NCBI RefSeq assembly: GCF_016714285.1
Contig: NZ_JADJNN010000015.1
Location: 1-64,000, forward strand
DNA: 64,000 nucleotides
DNA from: Nannocystis sp.
GTDB taxonomy: Bacteria > Myxococcota_A > Polyangia > Nannocystales > Nannocystaceae
Reading direction: 5' to 3'
Shown here: positions 29,692 to 39,815 of the stretch, piece after piece
Layout of the letters: every line of letters begins with the position of its first letter
Numbering within the stretch: position 1 is the first letter of the stretch
Program-made: the position numbers and the translations under genes
Notes under the pieces: model-generated
The model's input: the letters and a program-made list of their open reading frames with translations, nothing else
Databases searched by the model: none
Told to the model about the DNA's origin: nothing

Positions 29692-30692
29692 GGCCTGTCC
29701 TCCGGGACAGCTGCGTCCACCGCCACCACCGTCGTGCTGTCCTTCGGGACAGCCTCGCCGAGCGCCTGCTCGAGCGCCGTCAGCACCGTCGCCCGCAGGA
29801 TCTCCAGCTTGTAGGCCGCGCCGGGCGGCGGCCTCGCGCCCTCGCCGGCCAGCGCCGCCGCGTCGGCCAGCAGCGCCGGCGTCGGCGCCTGCGCGAGCAG
29901 CCGCTGCTCCACCGCGCCGAGGCGCAGCGGGATGTTGGCCACCCCGCCGACGGCCACCCGCGCGTAGCGGATCGCCCCGTCGGTCACCACCAGCCGGACC
30001 ACCGCGTCGGCGATCGGCCACTCCGCGCGCGAGCGACTGCTGGTCCGGTGATACGCCGCGCGCTCACCCGGCAGCGTGCGCGGCACGTGCACCGCCAGCA
30101 GCACCGCCCCCGGCGGCAGGCGATGCACTCGCCGCGGATCGCTGCCGTCCCCGTACAGCGCCGCAACCGGCCAGCGCTCCCCGCCCGCCACCTCGATCTC
30201 CGCCTCGTGGGCCAGCAGCGCGACCGCCAGCGTCGACGGGTGCGGCGCCAAACACGGCCCGAGGTCGATGCAGCTGTGCAGGCTGTGATCGCCGGCCCGC
30301 GCCTCGCAGCCCTCGCCTCCGGCCTGGAAGCAGCGCGCCCCCGGCCGGCGAAAGTACCAGCAGCGCACGCTCTGCAGCAGGTTCCCGCCGAGCGTCGCCT
30401 GGTTGCGGATCTCCGGCGTCGCCAGAGCGCCCGCCGCCAGCGCCAGCCCCGACCAGCCCTGCTGCACCGTCGGGTCGGCCGCCAGCGCGGCCACCCGCAC
30501 GCGAGCGCCGACCCGCAGCGTCTCGCCCGTGACCGTGATCGTCGCCAGCTCCTTCACGTCGCGCAGGTCGACCATCGGCCCGCGCGCCAGCCCCAGGTGC
30601 CGGCGCTCCTGCAGATCCGTGCCGCCCGCGCGCACGCTGCGACCGCTGGCCAGGCGCAGCAGCGCCTCGGTGGAGTCAGGAAATTCGATCAT
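29688..30692 (-). CDS. FAD-binding subunit of a molybdenum hydroxylase
   Basis: A 334-residue protein of the CoxM/XdhB flavin family: RAGGTDLQERR near residue 22 and ATPEIRNQATLGGNLLQSVRCWYFRR near residue 91 are the two FAD-binding stretches, and a C-terminal CO-dehydrogenase flavoprotein domain follows. It passes electrons from the iron-sulfur clusters to an acceptor. It overlaps the Mo-subunit gene (ATGA) and the small gene downstream (ATGA). Its last 24 codons hold two TGTCC/GGACA palindromes. It has no signal peptide of its own, while the Mo subunit carries a Tat-like signal, so hitchhiker export is plausible. Confidence 0.9.
   Translation of the reverse strand: MIEFPDSTEALLRLASGRSVRAGGTDLQERRHLGLARGPMVDLRDVKELATITVTGETLRVGARVRVAALAADPTVQQGWSGLALAAGALATPEIRNQATLGGNLLQSVRCWYFRRPGARCFQAGGEGCEARAGDHSLHSCIDLGPCLAPHPSTLAVALLAHEAEIEVAGGERWPVAALYGDGSDPRRVHRLPPGAVLLAVHVPRTLPGERAAYHRTSSRSRAEWPIADAVVRLVVTDGAIRYARVAVGGVANIPLRLGAVEQRLLAQAPTPALLADAAALAGEGARPPPGAAYKLEILRATVLTALEQALGEAVPKDSTTVVAVDAAVPEDRP
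29695..29753. repeat. Two TGTCC/GGACA palindromes inside the FAD-subunit 3' end
   Basis: CTGTCC-TCCG-GGACAG (29695-29710) and GCTGTCC-TTCG-GGACAGC (29736-29753) sit in the final codons of the flavin-subunit gene, encoding the similar peptides AVPEDRP and AVPKDS. They match the palindromes at 26641, 45580 and 62213 in core sequence. Confidence 0.5.
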
Positions 30693-33499
30693 GTCGGCAC
30701 CATCCCTGCGAGCACGCGGTCGGGGCGGATCGGCAGCTCACGCGGGCGAAAGCCCGTCGCTGCGTACACCGCATTCGCGATCGCTGGCGCCGGCGCCAGC
30801 GTGATCAATTCAGCCAGTCCGACCCCGCCCGCGCCCGCGTTGGCGAAGCCCTCCTCCTCGAAGTGCACCTCCGCCTCGCCGACGTCGCCGAGCCCGGCGA
30901 TGCGGTAGTCCTCGAGCCCGCCGGTCAGCAGCACCCCGCTGCGCGGGTCGAGCCGCCGCTCCTCGTACAGCGCGTAGCTGATCGCCTGCGTCACCCCGCC
31001 GAGCACCTGGCTGCGGGCCAGCGTCGGCGTGATGATCTTGCCCGCCCCGACCCCGTGGAACGACCGCAGCACCCGCGTGCGACCGAGCCGCGTGTCGACC
31101 TCCACCTCGAACAAGTGCACCGCCCCCGCCACGTACTTGCCGACCGCCAGCCCGCCCACGATCGGCGGCACGAACCACCCGCCGCGGTCGCGCGAGCGCG
31201 TGCCCAGCGTCGTGATCGGCGTCGGCGTCGACGCCAGCAGCTCGGCCCACGGCAGCAGCCCGCCCGGATGCTTGACCCCGCCGAGCGCGGCCACCCCGAC
31301 GATCTTGCGCTCGCTCGCCGCCCGCGCGACCAACTCGTCGCGCAGCTTCTCCGCGGCCATCCGCGCCGCTGGCACGATCGACGCCGTCGTCCGCGATCCG
31401 CCGGCCATCGGCCCCGGCACGTAGCGCGAGTCCCCGATCTCGATCCGCAGGCTCGCCGGGGCCACCCCCAGCACCTCCGCCACCACCTTCGCCAGCAGCG
31501 AGCGCGTCCCGTTGCCCACGTCCTGGCACGCCGACGACACCACGATCCCCGTCGGTCCCGCGTCGACCCGCACCTGCGACGACGGCTGCACGAAGTACAT
31601 CCAGCCCGCCGCCGCCACCCCGACCCCGCGACGGAACCGACCGCGCTCGCCCTGCGGCCGCTGCTGCCACGCCGGCAGTTGCTCGAGCCACGCGTACAGC
31701 AGCTTGCGCGCCGGGTTCGGGTCCCAGCGCTTGCGCAGCGTCACCGGGTCGACGCCCAGCTTGACCGCCGCCTCATCGACCGCCTGCTCGAGCGCGAAGA
31801 AGGCCGGCGGCCCGCCCGGCGCGCGGAACGGCTTGGACGGCGGAGCGTGGGTCAGCACGTCGTAGTCGGCCAGGTCCTTGGCCGCGTCGGCGTACATGAT
31901 CCGCATCAGCAGCGTGCTCGTCGAGCCGACCGCCGACCCGCCGTCCGCGTGCGCAGTCGCGGCGATCCCCAGCAGCGCCCCCGCCTGGTCGGTCGCCAGC
32001 GTCACCTGCGTCGTGTGGGCCGGCCGCGTCCCGCCGACCGTCAGCTCCTCGCGCCGGTCGAGCGCCACCCGCACCGGCTTGCCCGTCAGCCGCGTCAGCT
32101 CGACCGCCGCCACCACCTCCGGGCACAGCGTCGCCTTGCCGCCGAAGCCACCGCCCACGTGCTGCGCCAGCACCCGCACCTGCGACTCCTTCAGCCCCCA
32201 GCGCTTGGCGATGTCGCGCGCCGACTGCATCACCGCCTGGGTCGACAGGTGCACCGTCAGCACCTCATCCTGCCAGTGGGCCACGCAGCTGTGCGGCTCG
32301 AGGCAGGTGTGACACTGGGTCTGCGTCGAGTATGTCCCTTCGACCAGGTGACCCACGCTGGTCCCCGCGCGCAGCCCCTTGATCGCCCGCCGCAGCTTCG
32401 GCGCGTGGTGTGAGAACAGCGTGAAGGGCCCGCGCAGGTTGCCATTCCAGCCCTCCGGCAGCAGCGGCCCCTCGCTGTGGTTGGTCGCCCCGCGGCGCTC
32501 GCTCATCGTCGGGTACACCACCGTCGCCCCCGGAGCGCGGGCCGCCGTCATCCCGATCACCGCCGGCAAGATCTCGTACTCGACCACCACTCGCCCCAGC
32601 GCCGCCACGGCCGTGCGCGCGTCGACGGCCGCCAGCGCCACGATCTCCTGCCCCGCGTAGCGCAGCGTCGTCGCCCCCATCATCATGTCGACCGCGCCCG
32701 CCACCCCCGGCTGCGCCAGCGCCAGTGACCAGTCGACCTTGCGCACCTTCGCGTGCGCGTACGGCGAGCGGAGGATCGCCACCGCGAGCATCTCCGGCAG
32801 CACCACATCGACCGTGTACACCGCCTGCCCCGTCACCTTCGCCCGCGCCTCGTAGCGCGGCGGCGCGGCCACCTCCTGCTCGTACACCCCGGCGCACGCC
32901 CGCTGCACCGCCGTCACGATGTTCTCGTGCGCCCCGCAGCGACACAGGTGCCCCGCCAGCGCGTCCGCCACCTGCCCCCGCGTCGGCTCCTTCGCGCCCT
33001 CCGCCGCCCGCCACTGCGTATAAAAAGCCGTCGCCGCGACCACGAAGCCCGACGTGCAGTAGCCGCACTGCAACGCGTCCTCCGCCATGAAGGCCCGCTG
33101 CACCGGGTGCAGCCCGCCCGCCCTGCCGAGCCCCTCCACCGTCGTCAGCACCCGCTCGTGCAGGCTCGTCGCCGGCAGCAGACAGCTCGCCGTCGGCGCC
33201 CCGTCGACCAGCACCGTGCACGCCCCGCAGGCCCCGTGCCCGCAGCCGAGCTTGGCCCCGCGCAGCCCCAGCTGCTCGCGCACCACCATCAACGCCGAGT
33301 CGTCCGCCTCGACCTCGAGGTTGCGCCGCTGCGCGTTGACATCGACCCGGATCTGAAACAGCCGCGACGCCCCCGCGGCGACCACCGCGGGGCCCTGCCC
33401 GAGCTCACCGACACGCTCGGCGCGGCAGCCCAGCAGCGACGCGCCCGTCGCCCCCAGCGTGCCGCGCAACAGACCTCGACGGGACGGCGTGATCGTCAT
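30689..33499 (-). CDS. Exported molybdenum hydroxylase: 2Fe-2S domain fused to molybdopterin subunit
   Basis: This 936-residue protein fuses two subunits usually encoded apart. Residues 1-30 are a Tat-like lipoprotein signal (SRRGLLRG, then LLGC). Residues about 40-200 are a two-cluster ferredoxin (CGHGACGACTVLVDG; CGYCTSGF; CRCGAHENI). The rest is an aldehyde-oxidase/xanthine-dehydrogenase-type molybdopterin domain (QHVGGGFGGKATLCPEV, FRAPGGPPAFFALEQ, and GGVGLAELITLAP with the probable catalytic Glu), closest in style to isoquinoline 1-oxidoreductase or nicotinate dehydrogenase. The substrate is probably an N-heterocycle or aldehyde, not determinable here. It starts the operon; ATG 33499 begins the signal. 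Confidence 0.9.
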   Translation of the reverse strand: MTITPSRRGLLRGTLGATGASLLGCRAERVGELGQGPAVVAAGASRLFQIRVDVNAQRRNLEVEADDSALMVVREQLGLRGAKLGCGHGACGACTVLVDGAPTASCLLPATSLHERVLTTVEGLGRAGGLHPVQRAFMAEDALQCGYCTSGFVVAATAFYTQWRAAEGAKEPTRGQVADALAGHLCRCGAHENIVTAVQRACAGVYEQEVAAPPRYEARAKVTGQAVYTVDVVLPEMLAVAILRSPYAHAKVRKVDWSLALAQPGVAGAVDMMMGATTLRYAGQEIVALAAVDARTAVAALGRVVVEYEILPAVIGMTAARAPGATVVYPTMSERRGATNHSEGPLLPEGWNGNLRGPFTLFSHHAPKLRRAIKGLRAGTSVGHLVEGTYSTQTQCHTCLEPHSCVAHWQDEVLTVHLSTQAVMQSARDIAKRWGLKESQVRVLAQHVGGGFGGKATLCPEVVAAVELTRLTGKPVRVALDRREELTVGGTRPAHTTQVTLATDQAGALLGIAATAHADGGSAVGSTSTLLMRIMYADAAKDLADYDVLTHAPPSKPFRAPGGPPAFFALEQAVDEAAVKLGVDPVTLRKRWDPNPARKLLYAWLEQLPAWQQRPQGERGRFRRGVGVAAAGWMYFVQPSSQVRVDAGPTGIVVSSACQDVGNGTRSLLAKVVAEVLGVAPASLRIEIGDSRYVPGPMAGGSRTTASIVPAARMAAEKLRDELVARAASERKIVGVAALGGVKHPGGLLPWAELLASTPTPITTLGTRSRDRGGWFVPPIVGGLAVGKYVAGAVHLFEVEVDTRLGRTRVLRSFHGVGAGKIITPTLARSQVLGGVTQAISYALYEERRLDPRSGVLLTGGLEDYRIAGLGDVGEAEVHFEEEGFANAGAGGVGLAELITLAPAPAIANAVYAATGFRPRELPIRPDRVLAGMVPT

Positions 33500-33614
33500 A
33501 CCGCCGCACCCTAACAAATTCGCGCGCCCCGCAGGACGCCCCCGCAACGGTGAATTGCCGCGAATTACTCGCCCCGACCACCACCGCCGACGCCCCGAAG
33601 GCCACCGCCGCGGC

Positions 33615-34934
33615 TTACTCGGCCCGGCGCCGGTTCGGCCGCAACGCGGGCGCCGGCGCGGACGCCTTGAACGGCCACCACCGCCGCCGCGACGTCGCCG
33701 GCTGCCCGCGCGCGGCCCCCTGTTGCTGCTGCATCCGCTGGGCCCGGGTCGGCGGCAGCGCAGGAGCTCGTCGACTCCGCTGGTCCGAGATCCGCCACGG
33801 CCGCGGCCGCCGCGAGATCGACAGCAAGATGCCGACCGCCCCCAGACTCACCATCAGCGAAGACCCGCCGTACGACAGGAAGGGCAGCGTGATCCCCTTC
33901 GCCGGGATGATGTCCAGCACCACCGCCATGTTGATCAGCGCCTGAAACCCGAACAACGCCGACAGCGCGACCGCGAGGTAGGTCCCGAAGCGATCGGGCG
34001 CCATCCGGGCCGCGACCAGCCCGCGCCACACCAGCAGCGAGAACAGCCCGATCACCACGCAGATGCCGAGCAGCCCCAGCTCCTCGCCGATGCTCGAGAG
34101 GATGAAGTCGGTGTGGTTCTCGGGCAAAAACCCGAGCTTCTGCCGCCCCGCCCCGAGCCCGAGCCCCCACGGCCCGCCCGACCCGATCGCGATCAACGAC
34201 TGCTGAATTTGATACGACTGCTCGCCCGAGAGATAGTCGAGCAAACGCCCCTTGCGGTAGCCGACGTCGATGATCTGATGCCACACCAGCGGCGCCGCCA
34301 ACATCCCCGCCGCCAGCACATACGCGATGCGCGTGCCGGCCACGAACAGCAGCGTCATCGTCAGCGCCCCGAGCAAGATCGTCGTCCCCAGATCCTTCTC
34401 GAGCAGCACCAGCACCATCGTCAACGACGCCATCAACAGCGGCGGCAAGAAGCCCCCCGTGAAGCGCCGCACCTTCTCGCCCTGGCGGGCCAGCATCGCC
34501 GACAAAAACCCCGCCAGCGCCACCTTGGCCAGCTCGCTCGGCTGGATGTTCATGCCCGGGAAGCGGATCCACCGCCGCGCCCCGTTCACCTCATCACCGA
34601 CGAACAACACCGCCAACAAGCCCAGCAGCGCCGCCGCCATGAACAGCCCCGAGAAGCGACGAAACACCCGGTAGTCGATCCGCGAGACCACCAGCATGAT
34701 CGCCGTGCCGAGCGCGAAGAACAGCCCCTGACGCCCGAGGAAGAACTCCCAGTCGTCGTGGCGCACCCGCGCCGTGTACACGCCCGCGCTGTACACCATC
34801 ACCAGCCCGAGGCACGACAGCGCCATCGCCGCGAAGAACAGCCACGGGTCCATCGCCCGCCGCTCGTCCCGCGCCGGCGCCCCGTCCTCTGCTGCGGTCG
34901 CGACCTCCGCGCTCCCTTCGGCCTCGCTGCTCAC
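33615..34934 (-). CDS. FtsW/RodA/SpoVE-family peptidoglycan polymerase
   Basis: A SEDS-family membrane protein of about 439 residues with ten predicted helices. Family hallmarks: GARRWIRFPGMNIQPSELAK, QSYQIQQSLIAIGSGGPWG, FLPENHTDFILSSIGEELG and PFLSYGGSSLMV. These fit FtsW (septal) better than RodA. SEDS proteins polymerise lipid II with a class B PBP partner. A basic, Pro/Gln-rich cytoplasmic tail of about 60 residues follows the last helix. GTG 34934 is chosen because upstream residues look non-coding; ATG 34850 is a shorter alternative. The neighbours are not the usual mur/fts cluster. Confidence 0.9.
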   Translation of the reverse strand: MSSEAEGSAEVATAAEDGAPARDERRAMDPWLFFAAMALSCLGLVMVYSAGVYTARVRHDDWEFFLGRQGLFFALGTAIMLVVSRIDYRVFRRFSGLFMAAALLGLLAVLFVGDEVNGARRWIRFPGMNIQPSELAKVALAGFLSAMLARQGEKVRRFTGGFLPPLLMASLTMVLVLLEKDLGTTILLGALTMTLLFVAGTRIAYVLAAGMLAAPLVWHQIIDVGYRKGRLLDYLSGEQSYQIQQSLIAIGSGGPWGLGLGAGRQKLGFLPENHTDFILSSIGEELGLLGICVVIGLFSLLVWRGLVAARMAPDRFGTYLAVALSALFGFQALINMAVVLDIIPAKGITLPFLSYGGSSLMVSLGAVGILLSISRRPRPWRISDQRSRRAPALPPTRAQRMQQQQGAARGQPATSRRRWWPFKASAPAPALRPNRRRAE

Positions 34935-35158
34935 GCCCCGCCACCAGATCACAGCCCGCCGCGGGTGGCAAAAAACTGGCGGATCCGTGCCGCCCGTGGG
35001 CGTGGCGCCGGCCGCAGCACCGTACCGATCGGCCCACCCGCGGGTGCCCGTGTGCCCATTTGCCAGCCCTCGCGCACCCGCGTGCCAGTTCGTCAAAACC
35101 CCGGAGCCCTTGCAGTTCCCGCGGGCCTTGGCGATCCTTCGAGTCACCCGCCAAGCCC

Positions 35159-36280
35159 ATGCTCGCCCCGCATCGACAGCCCGCGCCGCGACCCGTCGCA
35201 AAGAGCCTCCCCCTCGGCCTCTGCGCCGCGCTGTTAGTCGCCCCCGTCACCCCCGCGCAGGCCCTCAGTCACGCATCCCTCGCGGGCCCGCCCGACGCCC
35301 CCGAAGCCGGCGACGAGAACATCCCGGACGACACCCCCGAGCCCGGCCAGCTCGCCCCGCAAGACAAGTCGAAGGCCAGCCGCAGCTCGCCCCAGCCGCA
35401 GCGCAGCAGCCTCGGCATCCAGCGCAAGGGCACCAACGAACAGGGCTACGACCTCAGCGTCGAGGCCGACGCCGCCTTCGACGCCGAGAACTACGGCGAG
35501 GCCGCGAGGCTCTACACCCGCGCCCTCGGCCTGCTCAGCGAGAACGAGACCAACCACATCGCCCGCTCGGTCATCCTCGCCAACTGCGTCACCGCCTACG
35601 AGCAGGTCTACGCCCAGACGCGAGAGGTCGAGCACCTGCGCACCGCCCAGCGCCTGGTCCAGGAGTACCTGCGCGCCTGCAAGGCCAAGCACGGCGTCGG
35701 CTGCGACCGCTTCCCGGAGACGCAGGAGGCCCGCTCGCGGGTCCAGTCGCTGATGACCGCGATCGACACCGCGGCCCCGAAGCGCCTGCGCATCCCACCC
35801 GAGGTCGGCTCGGCCCCGGGCGGCAAGCCCTTCAGCAACGCCGTCGACGTCCCCGACGCCCCCAGCTGGATCGCCCCCGCGATCGCCGGCGGCATCGTCC
35901 TCGCCGGCGGCGGCTCGGCCCTCATCTACTACGCCGCCACCGCCGACAAGTACGGCCCCATCTACCAGCGCGACCTCGAGTTCCGCGACACCGCCGACAC
36001 CACCACCGACACCTCCACCGACGGCAGCACCGATACCACCGACACCGACGGCAGCAGCACCAGCACCGTCACCTCGGTCTCGTTCTCCCCCGAGACCAAG
36101 GGCAAGCTGCTCATCGGCGTCGGTGCCTTCATCGCCGCCGCCGGCATCGGCTTCGCCGTCCTCGGCGCCATGGGCCTCGCCAAGCACCGCCGCATCAATC
36201 GCGAGCGCCGCAGCACCCTCGCCGTGTCCCCGACCTTCGGCCGCGGCGGCGCCGGCCTCGCTGTCTCCGGTAAGTTCTAG
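35159..36280 (+). CDS. TPR-like protein with signal peptide and two C-terminal membrane helices
   Basis: A 373-residue protein with a signal peptide (residues about 10-35, ending AQALS), a helical TPR-like region (VEADAAFDAENYGEAARLYTRAL), two hydrophobic helices (IAPAIAGGIVLAGGGSALIYY and LLIGVGAFIAAAGIGFAVLG) separated by an Asp/Thr-rich loop, and a short beta-like tail ending in Phe. The gene at 62139 has the same plan, so the two are paralogues. Function unknown; such proteins are common in myxobacteria near kinases or secreted proteins. ATG 35159 begins the signal peptide. Confidence 0.8.
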   Translation: MLAPHRQPAPRPVAKSLPLGLCAALLVAPVTPAQALSHASLAGPPDAPEAGDENIPDDTPEPGQLAPQDKSKASRSSPQPQRSSLGIQRKGTNEQGYDLSVEADAAFDAENYGEAARLYTRALGLLSENETNHIARSVILANCVTAYEQVYAQTREVEHLRTAQRLVQEYLRACKAKHGVGCDRFPETQEARSRVQSLMTAIDTAAPKRLRIPPEVGSAPGGKPFSNAVDVPDAPSWIAPAIAGGIVLAGGGSALIYYAATADKYGPIYQRDLEFRDTADTTTDTSTDGSTDTTDTDGSSTSTVTSVSFSPETKGKLLIGVGAFIAAAGIGFAVLGAMGLAKHRRINRERRSTLAVSPTFGRGGAGLAVSGKF

Positions 36281-36441
36281 GCCACGTTAGCGCCACGTTC
36301 TCGGGCGCTTCCGCTCGGTGCGCCCATCGGGTCGTGCTGCTCGCGCGGGTCTGCGCCGGGCACAAACAACGAAGCCCTGATCGCTTGCGAGGTCCGCCGA
36401 TCCGTGGGACGAAGACACCCCGTCTCCGGGTTGGTTGAAAG

Positions 36442-37650
36442 ATGTCGATGCGAGCATGTTATTGCGCGTTGCTCTCGCTCGTCGCCGTCACCGGCGTCGG
36501 CTGTCTGTCGTCCCGCGGCGGCCCCCTCGACTCTGACAGCGGCAGCGACAGCGAGGCCAGCAGCGAGGCCAGCACCGGCCCCGGCCTCACCACCACCGGC
36601 GACCCCGACCTCACCACCACGAGCAGCGGCGAGGACCTCAGCTCCGGCGGCGCCGGCCCCGCCTGCGGCGACGGCACCCAGGACCCGGGCGAGGCCTGCG
36701 ACGACGGCGACGCCAACGCCGAAGCCGCCCCCTGCACGCCCGACTGCACCGTCAATGTCTGCGGCGACGGCTACCCGCTCGCCGGCGTCGAGGACTGCGA
36801 CGACGGCCAGGCCAACGCCGACGACGCCGCCTGCACCTCCGCCTGCAAGCTCGCCAGCTGCGGCGACGGCCTCGTCTTCACCGGCGGCGAGGCGTGCGAC
36901 GACGGCAAGAACGACGGCAGCTACGGCAGCTGCGCCCCCGACTGCAGCGCCCTCGGCCCGCACTGCGGCGACGCCATCCTGGACCCCGAGGAGGCGTGCG
37001 ACAGCGACGACCCGTCCTGCATCGGCTGCACCGTCGCCACCAGCTGCCTGAAGATCCACGAGGCCGACCCGAACCTCCAGTCCGGCCCGCGCATGATCTT
37101 CCCGATCGGCCCCGACATGCCACTCGCGGTCTACTGCGACATGACCAGCGACGGCGGCGGCTACACCTTCCTCAAGGTCGACATCGACTCCGAGCTCAAC
37201 GACCTCCCCTACCCGGCCAAGAAGGCCGAGTCCACCTGCGCGATGTTCGGCATGCAGCTGCTGGTCCCGCGCAGCCCCGACCACCTCGCCGTCGCCCACA
37301 TGATCGCCGTCGGCGACAACGTCCCGCCCGTCGGCGGCGGCCAGAAACCCAGCGGCTCCGACTACCTGCAGATCCTCGGCATCTACCCGAAGCAATCCAG
37401 CAAGAGCTGCCTCGGCAACGCCCTGAACCCCGCCACCTGCCCACAATGGGCCCCCAGCGACGGCGGACCCTGGTTCGTCTCCGACGTGGTCAAGAACCCC
37501 GCCGAACCCGACCCCGACGGCGCCTGCCTCGGCTGCTCGCTGCTCTACACCTGGAACCCCGACGCGAGCGTGAAAAACTACAAGTCCCTGCCAAACCCCG
37601 GCGGCAGCAGCCTGCGGTTTATGTGCGATGTCGGGGATAAGCTGCCGTGA
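36442..37650 (+). CDS. DUF4215 lipoprotein with fibrinogen-like C-terminal domain
   Basis: A 402-residue lipoprotein (VTGVGCLSSRG lipobox) with a Ser/Asp/Thr-rich linker and four DUF4215 modules (CGDGTQDPGEACDDG and relatives). The C-terminal 200 residues contain PLAVYCDMTSDGGGYTFLK, a fibrinogen/COLFI-like signature shared with the larger protein at 26847, and Cys that could form disulfides (CLGCSLLY). It looks like a smaller paralogue of that protein. Ligand unknown; likely displayed on the cell surface. The gene reads through without frameshift. Confidence 0.84.
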   Translation: MSMRACYCALLSLVAVTGVGCLSSRGGPLDSDSGSDSEASSEASTGPGLTTTGDPDLTTTSSGEDLSSGGAGPACGDGTQDPGEACDDGDANAEAAPCTPDCTVNVCGDGYPLAGVEDCDDGQANADDAACTSACKLASCGDGLVFTGGEACDDGKNDGSYGSCAPDCSALGPHCGDAILDPEEACDSDDPSCIGCTVATSCLKIHEADPNLQSGPRMIFPIGPDMPLAVYCDMTSDGGGYTFLKVDIDSELNDLPYPAKKAESTCAMFGMQLLVPRSPDHLAVAHMIAVGDNVPPVGGGQKPSGSDYLQILGIYPKQSSKSCLGNALNPATCPQWAPSDGGPWFVSDVVKNPAEPDPDGACLGCSLLYTWNPDASVKNYKSLPNPGGSSLRFMCDVGDKLP

Positions 37651-37740
37651 GGGCCGCGGCCGCCCGGCCGAATGAGTCCCCGGCCATTGACGCGCCGGGC
37701 TGCGCCGCGCTGTAGTCTCGGTCTACCCCGAGGCTCCCCC

Positions 37741-39809
37741 ATGTCGCAGCGTCACCGCCCCCTCCTCGCCCTCTCCGCCCTCTCCGCCCTCTCCCTCGCC
37801 TGCGGCGACAGCGGCACCGCCTCGACCGCCGCGACCGAGGCCCAGACCACCAGCGCCGGCCCGACCACCGACAACCCGCAGACCAGCACCGTCGCCCCCA
37901 CCAGCGACGCACCGACCAGCACCAGCTCGACCAGCGGCGCCGCGGCCACCAGCGACAGCAGCACCGGCGACCCGGCCAACCCCACCGTCGCGCCGATGAC
38001 CACCGACGATCCGCAGACCACCGGCCCGATGAGCACCGGCCCCAGCGAGTGCGACGAGGGCAGCGAGCAGTGCAAGCGCGGCGCCCACCAGGTCTGCCAG
38101 CAGGGCGTGTTCGTCGACATGCCCTGCGCCGCCGGCCAGTTCTGCGACGAGCTCACCGAGTCCTGTCAGGACTGCGCCTGCGAGCCCGGCAGCACCGGCC
38201 AGTGCGTCGACGACGACAACATCGAGGTGTGCAACGTCGACTGCAGCGGCTACACCCCGAGCCCTGCCCCGGCGGGAACATCTGCGTCGTCGACACCTGC
38301 CTGCCCCTGCTCTGCGCCCCCAACACCAAGGTCTGCGCCGACGCCGACAGCTACCAGCTGTGCAACGACAAGGGCACCGTCCTCGGCCCGGCCACCGACT
38401 GCGCCCCCGCCCAGGTCTGCGAGGCCGGCGAGTGCATCAGCGCCTGCGAGAAGGCCAAGCAGACCAAGTCCAACGTCGGCTGCGAGTTCTGGGGCGTCGA
38501 CCTCACCAACCTCCCGCCGCGCGACAGCTACGTGTTCGCCTTCGCCATCTCGAACCCCAGCTTCGACACCCCGGCCAAGGTCCAGATCTTCGACCGCAAT
38601 AACAACAACAACGAGCAGGCGATCATCACCGACATGATCCCCCCGCGCCAGGTCAAGGTGCTCAACGTCTCCGGCACCAACCAGGGCAAGCAGGGCTACT
38701 ACACCGGCGACGCCGGCTTCCTCGGCAGCGGCATCGGCAAGGGCCGCGCCTTCCGCATCGCCTCCGACACCCCGATCGTCGCCGTCCAGTTCAACCCGAT
38801 CGGCGGCGCCCTCGGCTACACCACCGACGCCTCGCTGCTCCTCCCGACCCACGTCCTCGCCCTCGATTACCTCCACCTCGCCTGGCACAACGGCTACGGC
38901 GACGGCTCCACCCTCGCCGTCGTCGCCACCGAAGACAACACCACCGTCACCGTCACGCCCAAGGTCAACACCCCCGCCGGCAAGAACGGCCTGCCCGCCA
39001 TGCAGGCCGGCGTGCCCAAGGACATCCTCCTCCAGCGCTACGACTACATCCAGGTGACCCCCGGCAACAACGACATGACCGGCTCGGCGATCAAGAGCAC
39101 CGCCCCCGTCGCCGTGTTCGGCGGCCACAGCTGCGCCAACGTCCCCAACACCAACACCGTCGCCTGCGACCACGTCGAGGAGCAGATCTTCCCGCTCGAG
39201 ACCTGGGGCATGAACTACATCGCCTCGCGCAACCCCAAGCGCAACCAGGAGCCGATGCTGTGGCGCATCATCGCCGCCGAGGACAACACCAAGGTCGACT
39301 TCGACCCGCCCACCACCATCGGCGCCAGCGTCAACCTCAACAAGGGCCAGATGGTCGAGTTCTCCGAGCAAAGCGACTTCTCGATCACCGCCAATGACCC
39401 GATCCTCGTCGCCGGCTACATGCTCGGCTGCCAGGCCGCGGCGCTGCCCAACAACCCCGGCGACCCATATATGCTGCTCATGATCCCCAACGAGCAGTTC
39501 CAGTCCGAATACGTGTTCCTGGTCGACTCCTCCTATGAAAAGGACTTCGCCAAGTTCATCCGCCCGACCAACGCCAAGATCGACCTCGCCTGCTTCGGCG
39601 TCATCCCCGACAATCGCTGGACCAAGATCGGCAACAGCGGCTTCGAGTGGGCCGCGATCACCATGAACCCCGGCGAAGCCCAGTGCAAGACCGGCACCAA
39701 CGAGGTCACCGGCGACCTCCCCTTCGGCATCAGCGTCAGCGGCCAATCCTCCGCCGCGAGCTACGCGTACCCCGGCGGCCTCGCGCTGAAGCCGATCAAC
39801 CCGCAGTGA
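37741..39809 (+). CDS. IgGFc-binding-domain lipoprotein (one apparent frameshift)
   Basis: Signal and lipobox (LSALSLACGDSG) are followed by a Thr/Ser-rich linker and a small Cys cluster (CDECTESCQDCACEPG-like). The main domain, from EFWGVDLTNLPPRDS, is an IgGFc_binding domain: VAVFGGHSCANVPNTNTVACDHVEEQIFP and WGMNYIASRNPKR are the family blocks. In animals this domain occurs in mucus proteins; in myxobacteria it is a surface protein of unknown ligand. One C is missing in the run near 38261-38263 (expected PSPCPGGNICVVDTCLPLLC); with it the protein is 689 residues. Confidence 0.86.
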
Positions 39810-39815
39810 GCCAGC

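Noticed and set aside
30863..32413. A 516-codon plus-strand frame opposite the molybdenum hydroxylase
   Set aside because: Arg/His/Pro-rich composition typical of antisense of GC-rich coding DNA.
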